Shown in pieces: positions 33,313 through 44,747 of a stretch of 64,000 nucleotides of DNA. The translations under genes and the position numbers were made by a program. The number at the start of each line of letters is the position of its first letter. Positions within the stretch are counted from its first letter, which is position 1. This DNA comes from Cephalotus follicularis (lineage: Eukaryota > Streptophyta > Magnoliopsida > Oxalidales > Cephalotaceae). The notes under the pieces are model-generated. The model did no database searches and was not told the origin of the DNA. It saw only the letters and a list, made by a program, of their open reading frames with translations. The DNA is taken from assembly GCA_001972305.1 (NCBI GenBank), contig BDDD01005049.1, positions 1 through 64,000 on the forward strand. The letters are read 5' to 3'.

Positions 33313-35449
33313 TGTTAGATATAGTGACCCGACAAGCCATTAGATGGGTTGTCATATTATATCTTACCATGTATGGAACAATCTTATTCTTATATATATA
33401 TGACGCGTGCTAAATTTGTTATGGCTATATCACTTGTATTTTATCACATAATTGAAGTAGTTTATTTAATTGCCTGCTTATACTAGTGATGCCCTGACAT
33501 AAGGTTGGATGCCTGGCATGGAGGCTGTGAGACTGGTTACCTTACTCCTTATGTCAAACTTGTTCCAACTCATAGGTTCACTTTGTGGGCATTAGTGAAC
33601 CGGATACACTTGCGCGTATGTTGCCTGCTCATGGAATCGGGGGATGGATTCTCTCACTACCATATGTGTTGGACACTAGGGCAAATACGGGGTGCGCGCT
33701 GGGAGCGTGTACACTGAACAGGACCCGCGTAGGAGACACTGTTTGGATAGTCGCTATTCTCGTGTCAGTAGTGACTCCTACTTGTTGCGGTTGTGTATAA
33801 GTGATCATCACTTAGCGAGTTCTTTAACTCGTCTGATCCTTAGACCTGAGCGACTACTCTATATTGTATGGAGACGGTTATGCTTTGATCTCCACCTTAC
33901 CCAGTCCTTACGCAGGGCTGGCAATCGGGTGGTCTTTGGGTATGATCGAATCTATACGAATATAAGTGAGTGCGCAATAAGGGATTGTCACACCTGAGCG
34001 AAGGTGATCGGCCCTATTATGGTCTGATTATACTTTGGACTTATGAAATCCTTGGCCAAGGTTGAGAGTTTACCAAAGATCCTAGTAATGATCAGATATT
34101 TTAGCCATTGAGGTACTATCTAGGGTTGACACATATCCTTACCCTAGACCTCAATCGGGGCCAAGCATGACAAAGGATTATAGTACATGCGAACCGATGA
34201 CTTAGAAAATCTTTAGTTATTGAGGTGTGGGAAAATTAATTAGATTAATTTTTCCATCTGGATAATATTTGGATATTATTCCAATAGCATTTAAATTGGT
34301 CGAGGACCATATAGAATGGCTAAACCGGACCAGAGGGGTATTTCGGTAATTTATGAACACCTCTTGTTTTGACCAAGAATTTAAAGGGTCCCTGCCTTAT
34401 AATAATTATATCTTTAATATGTTGGACATATTAAGTCTTGGTGTCAAATATCGGTTATGTGGATTTTGCATTTTGTGGAAACACATATGTTTGATCTCAC
34501 TTAACGAATATTCGAAGGGTACATGAGATCACTGAAAGAGTTAGACTCTTAATGCTTCACTGGCCAGACAAAGGTGTCGATGTCTTTTAGAAAGACGTCG
34601 ATGCTTAACTCTTGGAAAGACGTCGATGTCTTTTAGAAAGCGTGGATGTCTTTAGTGCCACATTGCATAGGCATCGACGTCCTTTGGAAGGCGTCGACGT
34701 CTTTGAGCAGAACGTGCAACCTATGCACGAGCTCACTTCGTGGGCACGTTTTCTCTCACATCCTTAGCCGTTTTCTCTTGATTTTACACGTTTTAGGAAC
34801 GTGGGGGTCATGTCTTCGGACTCCCAGGGAGTGAAGGCCATGATCCCAAGAGAATGGGAGATTGGGAGAGAGAAAGGGGGCTAGATATAGGCATTTCTGC
34901 AGAAAAGAAAATAGAGAGAGAAAAGGTTTGGGTTTTTGCTGGGCATTAGAGAGCTCGAATTTCTCTGCAGATTGTGTGTTTCTTCATCTGATATACACCA
35001 AGCAAAGGCTTAACTAGGGTGGATTGATTATTGACTTCATTGGTCAAAATCAATACACCTTTTCTAAGCTAAGTGAGAGAGAGTGTGAGTTCATACACTT
35101 TGTTATTGCTGGTTGGATTGCTTGTTGTTCCTGAGGCTTGGAGAACATAAAGGGGAATCTACTCAAGCTTGTGGCGGCAAAGAAAGAAGGAGCCTTCACC
35201 CACTGGTATAATTCTTGATCCTTCTTCCTTATGCCATGCTTATGTGTCACCATTGTTTGTAATGGTGACACCAATTCAATTCTGTAGATGTTGTGGTGAT
35301 CCATGTGGTCTGTGGACATGACAAAATGGAATGTTTTGTTTTTTATAGGGTGTTATTCCGCTGCCATGATTGTATGTTAATGTTTTGTTTTATTCTCTTT
35401 ACACCCTTGTCCATTTTTGGCATTGGATTCGGTTTATCCGTTTCCAACA
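33313..35449 (+). mobile_element. Solo LTR F2 (2137 bp, Copia type)
   Basis: It runs from TGTTAGATATAG to GTTTCCAACA and is flanked by GATAC at 33308-33312 and 35450-35454. The empty site in the partner LTR near 27276 reads CAATACGGAGT without insertion. Segments of it resemble the LTRs of F1 and F3, so it belongs to a related Copia group. No internal sequence is present. Confidence 0.92.
34572..34702. repeat. GTCGAC dyad array in F2
   Basis: Cores lie at 34575, 34597, 34622, 34642, 34673 and 34693, with intervals 22, 25, 20, 31 and 20 bp. Arms are GACGTC/GATGTC or GACGTC, distinct from the CAGTC arms of A and B. Confidence 0.83.
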
Positions 35450-35824
35450 GATACGGAGTGCGACTGTGATGACAAATCGTATGAGTAGTCATACTAGGTT
35501 TATAAAGAGTGTGGAAACGTCGATAAATCATATGAGTAGACATGATATGTCTATAAAGAGTGTGTTCGGCGTGACAAACCGTATGAGTTGACTCCATTCA
35601 TTGCATTGAAAACCATCCATTCATCAATATTCCTTTTCACTGACAAGATGTTTGTGAATTTTACTTGGACAGACAAAGTGCGTGTGAAGGCAGAAAATTG
35701 AAGAACAAATCAAAACTTAAGGGATTTTTATTGATGAAGTTGAATGAATACAATGTAGGCTTTTTTCTAACCCTAAAAACCCTAAGAGTTTAGCTACAAA
35801 ACATTGTAATAAAGACTAAAAATT

Positions 35825-35867
35825 GAAGAAGAAGAAGAAGAAGAAGAAGAAGAAGAAGAAGAAGAAA
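35825..35867. repeat. GAA microsatellite
   Basis: About fourteen GAA units in the Athila-like 5' LTR. The partner LTR has about five at the same place. Confidence 0.95.
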
Positions 35868-36012
35868 GGTGGCTACAAATCTTGTCACAAGCTTGTACAC
35901 ATTGTCATGGTCGGCCTTATAATGTATTTATACTTACAAATCTGCTAAAAATGGAAAGAAAATAACCTAGTTACAAAACTAGCAAAAAAACTAAACTTTC
36001 CAATTTTGCTGT

Positions 36013-36370
36013 TAGTCGTAAACGTCGACACTTACGTCTTGGGAATCGACGGTTTGTGCTTTGCATTGATGCTATGATGTTGTGACGTGAATGTGTACCA
36101 CGCTTTAGGTGTTAACCATCGATGGATTGAGTCTGAGCTTCGATGGTTTAGTACATAAGGTTTTAGGCGTCACTCAAAGGCTCTAAGCGTCGACGCTATT
36201 GTGAATCCGTCAGCGCCTTATAGCTAAGCGTCAACTCTTAAAGTCTTGGCATCGACGCTTAATGTGTATAATCAGATTATGAACCTTCTGTTCCAAAGCG
36301 CTTCAATTCTGCTCCTAACCGTCGGCGTTTTGTATATAAGTACCGAAGCTTATCCTCTGGGCATCGATGC
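36013..36370. repeat. GTCGAC dyad array in the Athila-like 5' LTR
   Basis: Partner of 27812-28160. It has the same order of cores with independent substitutions, for example GTCGAC at 36024 and ATCGAC at 36045. Spacing of 20-21 bp is kept over most of the block. Confidence 0.85.
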
Positions 36371-36764
36371 TTTGCCCTGTTTTCTACAGAAAATTGTCAA
36401 TCTTGAAGCTTTAATCTTTTTATCTTCAATTCAAGCCAATTTGAATAGTACTTATGTAGTTTAAACTTCTTGGCCTTGTACATGAAAATCAACACAACAC
36501 AACCAAAGTAGTATAATCCAAGCATAAAAATATCATAATTAAATCATAAAAAACAACACATTTTAATGCTAAACACTAATCCCTTCTCTCTTAAGATTCA
36601 TGGGTTATGGGTAGAGATGAAGGTCTAAAGTTGTTTTCAGCTTATAATCGACCATTGGAACTAACAGGTTCCTCTGGATTGGATTGTAAACTGATTTAAA
36701 TGGTTTTGGTTTGAACTGAAAATTGTTAACAACTGTTTTTGATATTCTGTAAAGGCCAAAAACC

Positions 36765-36818
36765 GTCAACGCCTTCAATTAGAGCATTGGCGCTTTGCTT
36801 AAGAGATAACAGTCGACG
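36765..36818. repeat. Short GTCGAC array in LTR J
   Basis: Three cores lie at 36767 (GTCAAC), 36788 (ATTGGC) and 36812 (GTCGAC), spaced 21 and 24 bp, immediately before a minisatellite of about 20-bp units. Confidence 0.6.
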
Positions 36819-36852
36819 GCTAGAGCAATTGTCAACTGCAGAGCTCGAGCAA

Positions 36853-37043
36853 TTGAAGGCAGACCTCCGGAAGTTGAAGGCAGACCTCGGAGGTAGATGT
36901 TAGAGCTCAAAGCTTGAAGTTAGACACAAGAACTTGAAGGCAGAACTCAAAGGTAGAGAGGTCAGAGCTCAAAGCTCGAAGTCAGACATCAAATCTTGAA
37001 GGTAGACCTCCAAAAGCTCGAAGTCAGACATCAGAACTTAGAA
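36853..37043. repeat. Minisatellite of 20-22-bp units in LTR J
   Basis: About nine units of the type TTGAAGGCAGACCTC plus 5-7 bases, with variants TCGAAGTCAGACATC and TTGAAGTTAGACAC. Period and position next to a GTCGAC triplet suggest a common process, but the units lack dyad symmetry. Confidence 0.82.
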
Positions 37044-38150
37044 AAATTTGTGAAAGAATAATGTTGGGTTTATGGCCATTTTAGGTGTTAGGTGTATAGG
37101 GTGTTCAACTTTAATTTTCATCAAAGTTGGCTCCAAGCCTATGAACATCCTATAATCTAAATCCATAAATGATCACAACCATCCTAAGATCGCTAATCAA
37201 CTGCCCAATTAAACAAAACAATAATCAAACATACAATACAAGTCATTGCTATGCCCAGTAAAACGCTGACTTGCATATAGAGAAAGTTAGAGATTATACG
37301 AAACAACCAATCTCCTTCCATCAAGAATCAAATCTAAAACTTAAAGCTTTAACACAGCAACAAATCAGCAAAGACCAGCCATTCCAATTCATATATGTCT
37401 AATCCTAGCCTAGGATCAATATAGGAAGTATAAAGCTTTGTGCAAAGCAACACACCACCTATAGAAATCAAGGAGTGGTGTTAAGGATAATGGTATAACT
37501 TTTCTCTTCTCTTTGTTTTTAGTTTCACAATTATTCTCCCAGAAAACCAAGCAAGTTCAATGCACTCTCTTCTGCAAAAACGTTTTTCTACTGTTCTCCG
37601 AGAACATTACCAGTGTTTTTCAATCACATACTTATCCAACCCACAAAGACGGTATATATAATTAATCCATAAACACAAAACGTGTTATTGGATTTTGAAT
37701 TCCCTGAATTCAGTTCCTTTCCATTCTTGTTCCATGACAAATAGCTAGTGGATAAAAGAAAATGTGTAATATGGATTTAATTCCCTGAATCAAATCCTGT
37801 TTCCTTTTCTTGATGCATGACGTACTACTTCCCTTAATAAGAGGATGTGTTTTGTCCATGCATGTAACCAGTAAGGAGTGAGAGAGAGATAAGAAGATAA
37901 TAATCCAATTAATACTTGATACCATAATCCTTCTTGTGACACTCCACTTAAGAGTGGGTAAGAGGAAAAGGCTATCCATGAGATGAAGCCACCAAGAGGA
38001 AGGACTGTCCATGAGGTGGAGCCGCCCTTGTGACAGGAATGAACCAGATCCATAAAAAAGGGGGAAAAGTATGGCTGTGCTATATTAGAAATGATCGTTG
38101 AACCTAATTACATGAGGCGCATTTTGATGGATTGAATGGGGAGTTAGTGG

Positions 38151-38214
38151 GAACTCCAAGGTTAAGCATTCTACGCTCAGGGTAAAACCATGATGGGTGA
38201 CCTCCTGGGAAGTC
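38151..38214 (+). ncRNA. 5S-rRNA-like module, Cassandra 5' LTR
   Basis: The segment begins GAACTCC, continues with a GTTAAGC block (box A region) and ends GATGGGTGACCTCCTGGGAA plus GTC (box C region), in the order and spacing of plant 5S rRNA. It is the 3' part of 5S only. In Cassandra this is known to provide RNA polymerase III promoter elements. It is not a 5S gene. Confidence 0.88.
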
Positions 38215-38342
38215 TGAGCAATCCATCAATTAGGAAAAACCGTGATGGCCCACGTGAAAACACAGATGTATGGGCGCTTTATGTTATGCGTGGGACAAAA
38301 GCGGACAATTTCTCATGTGGTTAAGGATCGGGTCATTACAAT

Positions 38343-38354
38343 TGGTATCAGAGA
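38343..38354 (+). other. Primer-binding site of Cassandra
   Basis: TGGTATCAGAGA starts two bases after the 5' LTR end and matches the tRNA-iMet site. Confidence 0.92.
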
Positions 38355-38626
38355 CGGACCCCCTCTAGTAAATATGGTTCGAGGATGAACCAGACAGAAG
38401 CTGGTGGGCCTGTGACAGTCCACTTAAGAGTGGGAAAGAGGAAAGGGCTATCCATGAGATGAAGCAACCAAGAGGAAGAGCTCTCCATGAGATGGAGCCG
38501 CCCTTGTGACTGGAATGAACTGGATCCATCCAAAAGGGGAAAAAGTATGGTTATGCTATATAAGAAATGATCCTTGAACCTAATTACATGAGACACCTTT
38601 TGATGGATTGATTGAGGAGTTAGTGG

Positions 38627-38690
38627 GAACTCCAAGGTTAAGCGTTCTAAGCTTAGTGCAAAACTAGGATGGGTGACCTCCTGGGAAGTC
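38627..38690 (+). ncRNA. 5S-rRNA-like module, Cassandra 3' LTR
   Basis: Same module as 38151-38214. Here the box C part reads AGGATGGGTGACCTCCTGGG, as in plant 5S rRNA, while the 5' copy has TGATGGG. The copies are 64 bp each and differ at several bases. Confidence 0.88.
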
Positions 38691-40051
38691 TAACCAACCA
38701 ATCAATCAATTAGGACAAAACCGTGATGGCACACGTGGAAACGCAGATGTATGGGTGCTGTATTAACTGCGTGGGACAAAAGTGGACAATTTCTCATGTG
38801 GGTTGTTACACCTCTAGTGTGTTATGTCAACTAATTAGTCACGTAACACACTAATACACCACAATATGACATGTGCCATCACACGCCATTATACGATACT
38901 ACGATATATATATATATATATATCCATTACATATTATCGTGAGGTGGGACCTGAAAGTCCGAAATAAAATCGGTAATGCTGGTGTGTTACTAAGATGCCC
39001 CACACTTAGGTAAATATAGCATAAATATTCCTCGGCTATTTTAAGACCATGAAACTAAGACCATCATATTCCATGTGTGTAAATTAATCCCTGATTAATT
39101 TCCCATAATTGAAGTCCATTTATGATACATCCGATACTTTATCCTGATGACAGTTACCGTGTACTATAATCCCTCATCATCCTCGGCTCCGATCACCGCC
39201 TAGGGTAAGGATATGTGTCAACCCTAGATTTGCCAGTATCTATAAATCTGTAATTACCATTATGACTATCGACAAGCCTTTCCGAAAACCCAAGGTTCCA
39301 GCTTGCCGGAACCTAGCCAGGTATTCAAAGTCCATAATGAATACAGATACTATAGAGCCAATTACCCTCACATCAAGTGTGACGATTCCTTGTTGCGAAC
39401 CCACTTACATTCACATAAATCCTGAAAGACCCAAAAGCTCCCTGTTTGCCAGCCCCGTGAAAGAACTGGTTGGGGAAGAAATCAAAGTCAGACAGTCTTT
39501 ATGCAATATTGAGTAGCCGCTCAGGTCTAAGGATCAACCAAGTCCATCAAGAACTGGCTAGACTCGTAAAGCCTAAGCATTACTGTCTGATATGGGAATC
39601 TCTACTGACACGGGATATGTGTTCGTCCAAATAGAATTCCAATGGTGGGTCAAGTTCAGTGTACATGCTCCCAGCACATACCCCATATTAGCTTTAGGGT
39701 CCTACCAAAGTGGCAATGAGATACTCCACTCTCCTATTCGCGAGAGCAAGCATAATATGACAAGCCTAACCGGTTCACTAATGCCCAAAATAAGTGAAAT
39801 TCTAACTTGGAACAGTTTAGTCACAGGGAATATGGAAGACGCCCTCATAGCCCCCAGCTTGCCATCAACCCTTTGTTGTGACAGGGCACCATATATGTAA
39901 GCAATAATATGCTTCAATTATGTGATAAAACATATACAGTATGCCATTAATAAAATGTAATTTGCACAAAGTAACATGGAATGAATAAGACTGTATATAT
40001 AATATGAGTAGAGTACAAGTACATCTAGCCACCTCAGGGATTGATGGGTCA

Positions 40052-40064
40052 CACCCTCTCTAAC
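40052..40064 (-). other. Polypurine tract of F1
   Basis: The minus strand reads GTTAGAGAGGGTG directly before the LTR start TGACCCATCA. Confidence 0.72.
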
Positions 40065-40431
40065 AATCTCTCAATTGGCCCTCAAGCCACGAAGCCCAAT
40101 AGTTTAAGCCCATCATGCTACGATGACGCTCGAATACATTACTACATATAGCTCTGGTCAGTGGGTCTGCTATATTTGCCTCTGAGGCAACCCTCTCTAA
40201 AACTATGTCTCTTCTGTCAATGATCTCCCGGATCAAGTGATAACGCCGCTGGATATGTTTGGACCACTGGTGAGACCTGGGCTCCTTGGCTTGTACAACA
40301 GCCCCATTATTGTCACAGTAAAGCCCTACATGACAACTAATGGATGGAACCACTCCAAGTTCTGCTATAAACTTTCGAATCCAAACACCCTCAGGTGCAG
40401 CATCCAAGGCTGCTATGTACTCTACTTCCAC
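40060..40431 (-). pseudogene. RNase H of Copia element F1
   Basis: The start of this segment, VEYIAALDAAPEGVWIRKF, matches the Copia RNase H block (normally AEYxAA..A..E..W). Further motifs are LYCDNNGAV, SKHIQRRYHLIRE and the terminal ADPLT. The catalytic acidic positions look kept. The stop at 40060 overlaps the polypurine tract. The join to RT is broken by stops near 40487. Confidence 0.88.
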
Positions 40432-40486
40432 AGTGGAGTCTGCAGTAGTCTCATGCTTTGAGCTTCTCCAAATAACAGACCACCAT

Positions 40487-41661
40487 TCAGAATAAATACA
40501 TATCCTGAAACTGATTTGTGATCATTTGGATCACTATTGAAACTGGAGTCAGTGTGTATATTAATAAAGCATCTTGAGTCCGTGTAAGGTACTTAAGGAT
40601 CCCGTTGACTACTTCCTGGTGTTTCAATGCAGGATTGGATTGAAATTGACTTGCCATTCCCAAGGCATGTGTGACATCAGGCCTAGTACACAACATGGCA
40701 TACATGATCGATCCCACAGCCGAAGCATAAGGCATGTGACTCATGTGTGTCCTTTCCTCAAATGTCTGCGGGGACATCTTCTTGGAAAGTTGAAATTCCA
40801 TGGCCTTGTGGCAATAAGCCCCATTTGGAATTCTCCACACTGAACTGTTTCAACACTTTGCTGATGTACTAGCTTTGGGAAAGCCTAAGCAACATATTAG
40901 ATCTAACTCTGTAGATCTTTATACCAAGTATGTAGGAGGCTTCTCCCAAATCCTTCATGGAGAAGTTCTTGGCAAGCCATACTTTCATGGATTGCAACAT
41001 CCCTACATCATTCCCAATGAGTAGGATGTCATCCACGTATAGTACGAAGAAAGTAATACAGGAGTCATCCTGTTTATGGTAGACACAAGTCTCATCTACG
41101 TTTTTGATGAAAACAAAAAACTAGATAGCCTCATCAAACTGAATGTTCCAGATTCTAGATGCTTGCTTTAGGCCATAAATTTACCTTTGAAGCTTGCACA
41201 CCATGTGCGAAGATTCAGTGGATGTGAACCCCTCGGGTTGTCAACTCTTCAAGATTTCCCTTCAAGAACGCAGTCTTGAGATCCATTTGCCATATCTCAT
41301 AATCATAATGAGCAGCAATGGCAAGCAAAATCCGAATAGATTTCAGCATCGCAACTGGTGAGAAAGTTTCGGTATAATAGACACCATGTCATTGCCTATA
41401 CCCTTTCGCTACCGATCGCGCTTTGTATGTCTCAATCTTTCCATCTGTGCCAATCTTCTTCTTGAAGATCCATTTGCAACCAATAGGTACTATGCCCTCG
41501 GGAGCTTTGACCAAGTTCAAAACTTGGTTGGCGTACATGGAATCCATTTAGGATTTCATGGCTTCTATCCATGCCTCAGATTCTGTGTTATACAATGCTT
41601 CCTGATAGCTAGCAGGCTCATCATCTTCGATGTTGTTGGGTTCGTTAGTGCCTTCAATGAG
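40487..41661 (-). pseudogene. Reverse transcriptase of Copia element F1, C-terminal part
   Basis: Motifs in order are EIWQMDLKTAFLKG near 41280, YVDDILLIGND near 41039-41010 with intact YVDD, and YASAVGSIMYAMLCTRPDVTHALG (part, near 40735-40665). Stops and frameshifts are frequent, for example after LRLSQS and within KVNLW. The upstream part is separated by the 3.1-kb solo LTR 41667-44742. Confidence 0.87.
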
Positions 41662-41666
41662 AAAAC

Positions 41667-44600
41667 TGTAACACCCCCGAGCGGTGGGAGCCCTTACAGG
41701 TCATATTACCGAACATATCTAACATGAACTCAAAGCATAGCTTAACCTTATCTAAACTTACGTGGTGGCACAATCTTATCTTTATTCATTTTATCAAAAT
41801 ATAAACTTAACTTTATTCAAAACGTGGTGGTCTAAGACATTATCCAAAAACATATCATAATTTAAAAACATAATCTGAAAGCCTTTTGACATAAACTAAA
41901 GTATCGTAAATTGAAACTATCATATTGATCTTAAAACAGGCCCTAACACGACCATGAGTCAACATAAGCATAGTAGGATCAAACTCCTAGATGATCCTCA
42001 GACATATGGGAGACACATCTCATCACACATTGCCCCGACGCTCTTGATAACCTGCCCCATGGAAAACAAAACGCGGCTGAGAAAACCTCAGTATGGATAA
42101 AGAACATAAAACATAAAATGATAATTTAAAAGATAGAAAATACCGGAACTTTTAAATATCATGTATCTTATGCAAAACGAGACAAAAACACTTTCGCATA
42201 AAGTAAAACAGAATATTTGTCTAAAACGGTTATAAAGCACCAAGATTTCCAAATATCATAATCTTTTCAAATATCATAAAATCATAGCTTTGCCCGATTC
42301 CATAGTTCCATAATAGAGATCCGATGTCCATATACATATAAATTCAAGGGGTTTGCAAAGCCCACATGCTCCAACGGAATGACGTGTACAACACTACACA
42401 ATTAATCCCCATAGTCCGTATCCTTAACAAATCCTAGAGTTGACCCATACACCTCTATCAAAAAGGGGATCCAAATCCTATTCAAAGGATATCATAACAT
42501 AAAGAGACGACGTAGTCTAATCACACCGCTACGGAAGTGTCATGTCCCAGTACCAGGCCTAAGACATTCCTATGGTACCTCCATGGGTAGGAAATATCTC
42601 TGTGTGACATTATTCCAAAAATATTGTTTTATTCCCAAAATAATTTAAGAACATAAGCAGATTTTCTAAACATTTTCTGAACATATCATAATCATTAACA
42701 TAACTCCTAATGTAAAAGTCATGTTCAATATCAAAATCAGTATACTTTCATAACTGAGAGTCATACTCAAATTATAAAACCGGTAATATTAAACTTCAGT
42801 AATAAAACGGATTTTATAAAAAGAATTGAAACAAACATCTGATAACAAAATCCATACATTTTCATAAACCAAAAAGCAGTGTCAAATACAAAAAGTCCGT
42901 CACAAAAGCAATACCGAATCCATTTCAGATAAATCAAGAATAGCCAAAAGAGAAAACATCCGTACAATGGAGAAACTGAAATTTATGAAAACCCAAAACA
43001 AAAGATGATAATCCAAGACGAAGAATCAAAATAAAATCCAATAGAGTATCAAAGAGCAGAATATCCGTACATAATCATTAAACAGTAAAATTGAGTTTAT
43101 AAAAATGAAATCGAAGGGAGTATCCAAGAACGAAAGAATCCGTACTATATTTCATCAAAAGCAAAACTAAAATTATTCTAATAAAATCAGGAGAGAGTAT
43201 CAAGAAACGAAGAATCCGTACCTTATGCGATCACAGATATAACCTTTCGAATTTCTAAACTGCACCTCGGTAATGCAATTATCTATAAAATATAAAATCA
43301 TTCATATAAAGACATAAAACAATTACGGACATTAAAACAGAATCATAACGGTGTTTAAAACAGACTCTAATTCAACCGAAGGACCAACGGATAAGGAAAC
43401 TTGAAAACAGGAATTTCCTGGACTGACCCACCTACTGTAGCGGACTCCAGTGGACTATTAAAACCTGGCAGTCAACTGCACCACATGGCTAGTCGACTAC
43501 TCATGTAGGACTGCAGCCAGTCGACTGGGACAGGGGTCTAGTCGACTGTGCAAGGCATAGTAGTCACCTGATCATACAGACAGCCGACTACAGAAAGCAC
43601 AGTGGCCGACTGTTCATGGAAACAGCTGACTGTACTGGGCGACAGAACAGAAAAATCTAACAATCCTATGCAAATTTCCTGTCAAAACCTGGATTTCTCA
43701 TTACCAGAGGATCACAAACATTTAAACAAGACTCTATATGGTATTAAAACAGTAAAAGAACACTAAATTTAATAAGAGATAGGTAAACAGTGACTAAACT
43801 TAAAGAGACATACCCATTTTAATCAATTGCATACATATCAAGATAGCCAAGGTACTGTGAAAATTACCAACCATCAGTTATTAAAACCAGGTTACAACTT
43901 ATGCGTGATGCCTAAGGGCTGATTGACTGACTCAAAAACAAAGACAAAGTACGGAGTGACTGGAATCAAAATGACATTCTAACAGCCTGTAAAGATATGC
44001 AAACTGATTCATAACAAAACCGGACAAACCATCACAGTTAAACAATTTAACTAACCTACAATGGCGACACAAACTGTAGAAGGAGCACAACAATTTCTAA
44101 AGATCACACAGCTGTTCAACAGGACAAAAGAAGGAACAACATACGAATTCATCAACTGCCTAAGGAGCAAACAACAAAACTAAACCATCTAACAGTAAAA
44201 TCATAACTCACAAACCTGATTTTGATGAAGTAATTGTATGAAGAACACAAAGAATTTCCAAGTTGCAGGTTCGGTGATTCCAGGCTCAAGAAAGAAGTAT
44301 AGTACAAAACAATGAACGAATGGCATACTTAAACAGAAAAGAAGAGACAAGATCGGTTGAGATAAGGAAAGAATGAGAGATTTTCGGTGAAAAAGATGGA
44401 AAGTGGGAGAGAATCGAGGGATAAGGAGAGAAGGAAGGAGAGACGTACGGGAGAGAGGGAGATAGGAGAGAGAGAAGAAATAAGTTTTAAACAAAAATAA
44501 AAGATTTTGTTTCTTAATAAAACAATTTTGCCATTTATAATAATAAAACTGATTTAAAATTAATTTAAAATCTACTAAAATTTATTTTTTCTTATCAATA

Positions 44601-44742
44601 TACACATTCTAATGGATACCCAAAAAGTCCAAGGCTAGTATCAGTCAGCCTAAACACAAAGAACAAAATCAAAATAGATAACCTACTTAACAAAACAATT
44701 TAAAAGCCCGAAAATAAACTCACAGACAACCAGGGTATTACA
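41667..44742 (-). mobile_element. Solo LTR of A type (3076 bp)
   Basis: It runs from TGTAACACCCCC to GGGTATTACA with AAAAC at 41662-41666 and 44743-44747. The Copia pol sequence continues on both sides. It aligns with the 5' LTR of element A over its whole length, giving an independent check of that LTR's limits. The GTCGAC array at 43448-43634 has the same spacing as in A. No internal sequence remains. Confidence 0.95.
43448..43634. repeat. GTCGAC dyad array in the A-type solo LTR
   Basis: Cores lie at 43450, 43471, 43492, 43520, 43541, 43563, 43583, 43605 and 43625, with intervals 21, 21, 28, 21, 22, 20, 22 and 20 bp. The 21-28-21-22-20-22-20 series equals that in element A, although many core bases have changed (GTCACC, GCCGAC, GCTGAC). 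Confidence 0.92.
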
Positions 44743-44747
44743 AAAAC

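Larger units (their letters stand above)
26961..36575 (-). mobile_element. Athila/Tat-like Ty3/Gypsy element, non-autonomous
   Basis: Complete ends: left LTR 26961-28367 and right LTR 33001-36575 (the latter holds solo LTR F2), with CTAAT at 26956-26960 and 36576-36580. The primer site next to the right LTR resembles the tRNA-Asp site used by Athila elements. The internal region, 28368-33000, codes gag and protease remnants and a short RT remnant; RNase H and integrase are absent. Without F2 the element is about 7.47 kb. LTR differences over the first 290 bp are about 6% by eye. It inserted into LTR J. Confidence 0.9.
33001..36575 (-). repeat. Athila-like 5' LTR, split by solo LTR F2
   Basis: Pieces 33001-33312 and 35455-36575 align with the left LTR; removing F2 leaves about 1.43 kb. 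It ends ATGCTAAACA at 36575, followed by CTAAT. The trinucleotide run at 35825-35867 is longer than in the left LTR (near 27640). Confidence 0.9.
24789..37050 (+). mobile_element. LTR J, split by three later insertions
   Basis: J starts TGTAAGCCCC at 24789 after CGTTA, inside the LTR of C. Its visible pieces are 24789-25035, 26646-26960 and 36576-37050. They become contiguous when solo LTR F2b, the Athila-like element and Copia element F1 are removed with one copy of each duplication. A TATA-like CTATATATGAC near 24971 followed by a pyrimidine-rich leader suggests plus orientation. Its end is not in the window, so solo or complete status is unknown. No coding sequence is visible. Confidence 0.65.
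37935..38810 (+). mobile_element. Cassandra-type TRIM retrotransposon (876 bp)
   Basis: Two direct LTRs, 37935-38340 (406 bp, TGTGACACTCC...GTCATTACA) and 38411-38810 (400 bp, TGTGACAGTCC...GTTGTTACA), enclose 70 bp that start with the primer site TGGTATCAGAGA at 38343. The LTRs carry a 5S-rRNA-like module, the hallmark of Cassandra. Duplications are CTTCT (37930-37934) and CCTCT (38811-38815), one mismatch. The partner F1 LTR at about 52136-52145 is the empty site. It encodes no protein and needs other elements for movement. Confidence 0.93.
37051..40051 (-). repeat. F1 3' LTR, split by Cassandra
   Basis: The boundaries are TGAAAGAATA at 37051 and GATGGGTCA at 40051. It matches 51261-53152 except for the Cassandra insertion. 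About 2.12 kb remain after its removal. Open frames in it are chance frames. Confidence 0.9.

Noticed and set aside
38343..38354. tRNA gene fragment
   Set aside because: It is the 12-base primer-binding complement of a tRNA 3' end; no tRNA fold is present here or next to any other primer site.
38151..38690. Functional 5S rRNA genes
   Set aside because: Only the 3' part of 5S is present, with many changes, and it lies inside direct LTRs around a primer site. Cassandra explains it.
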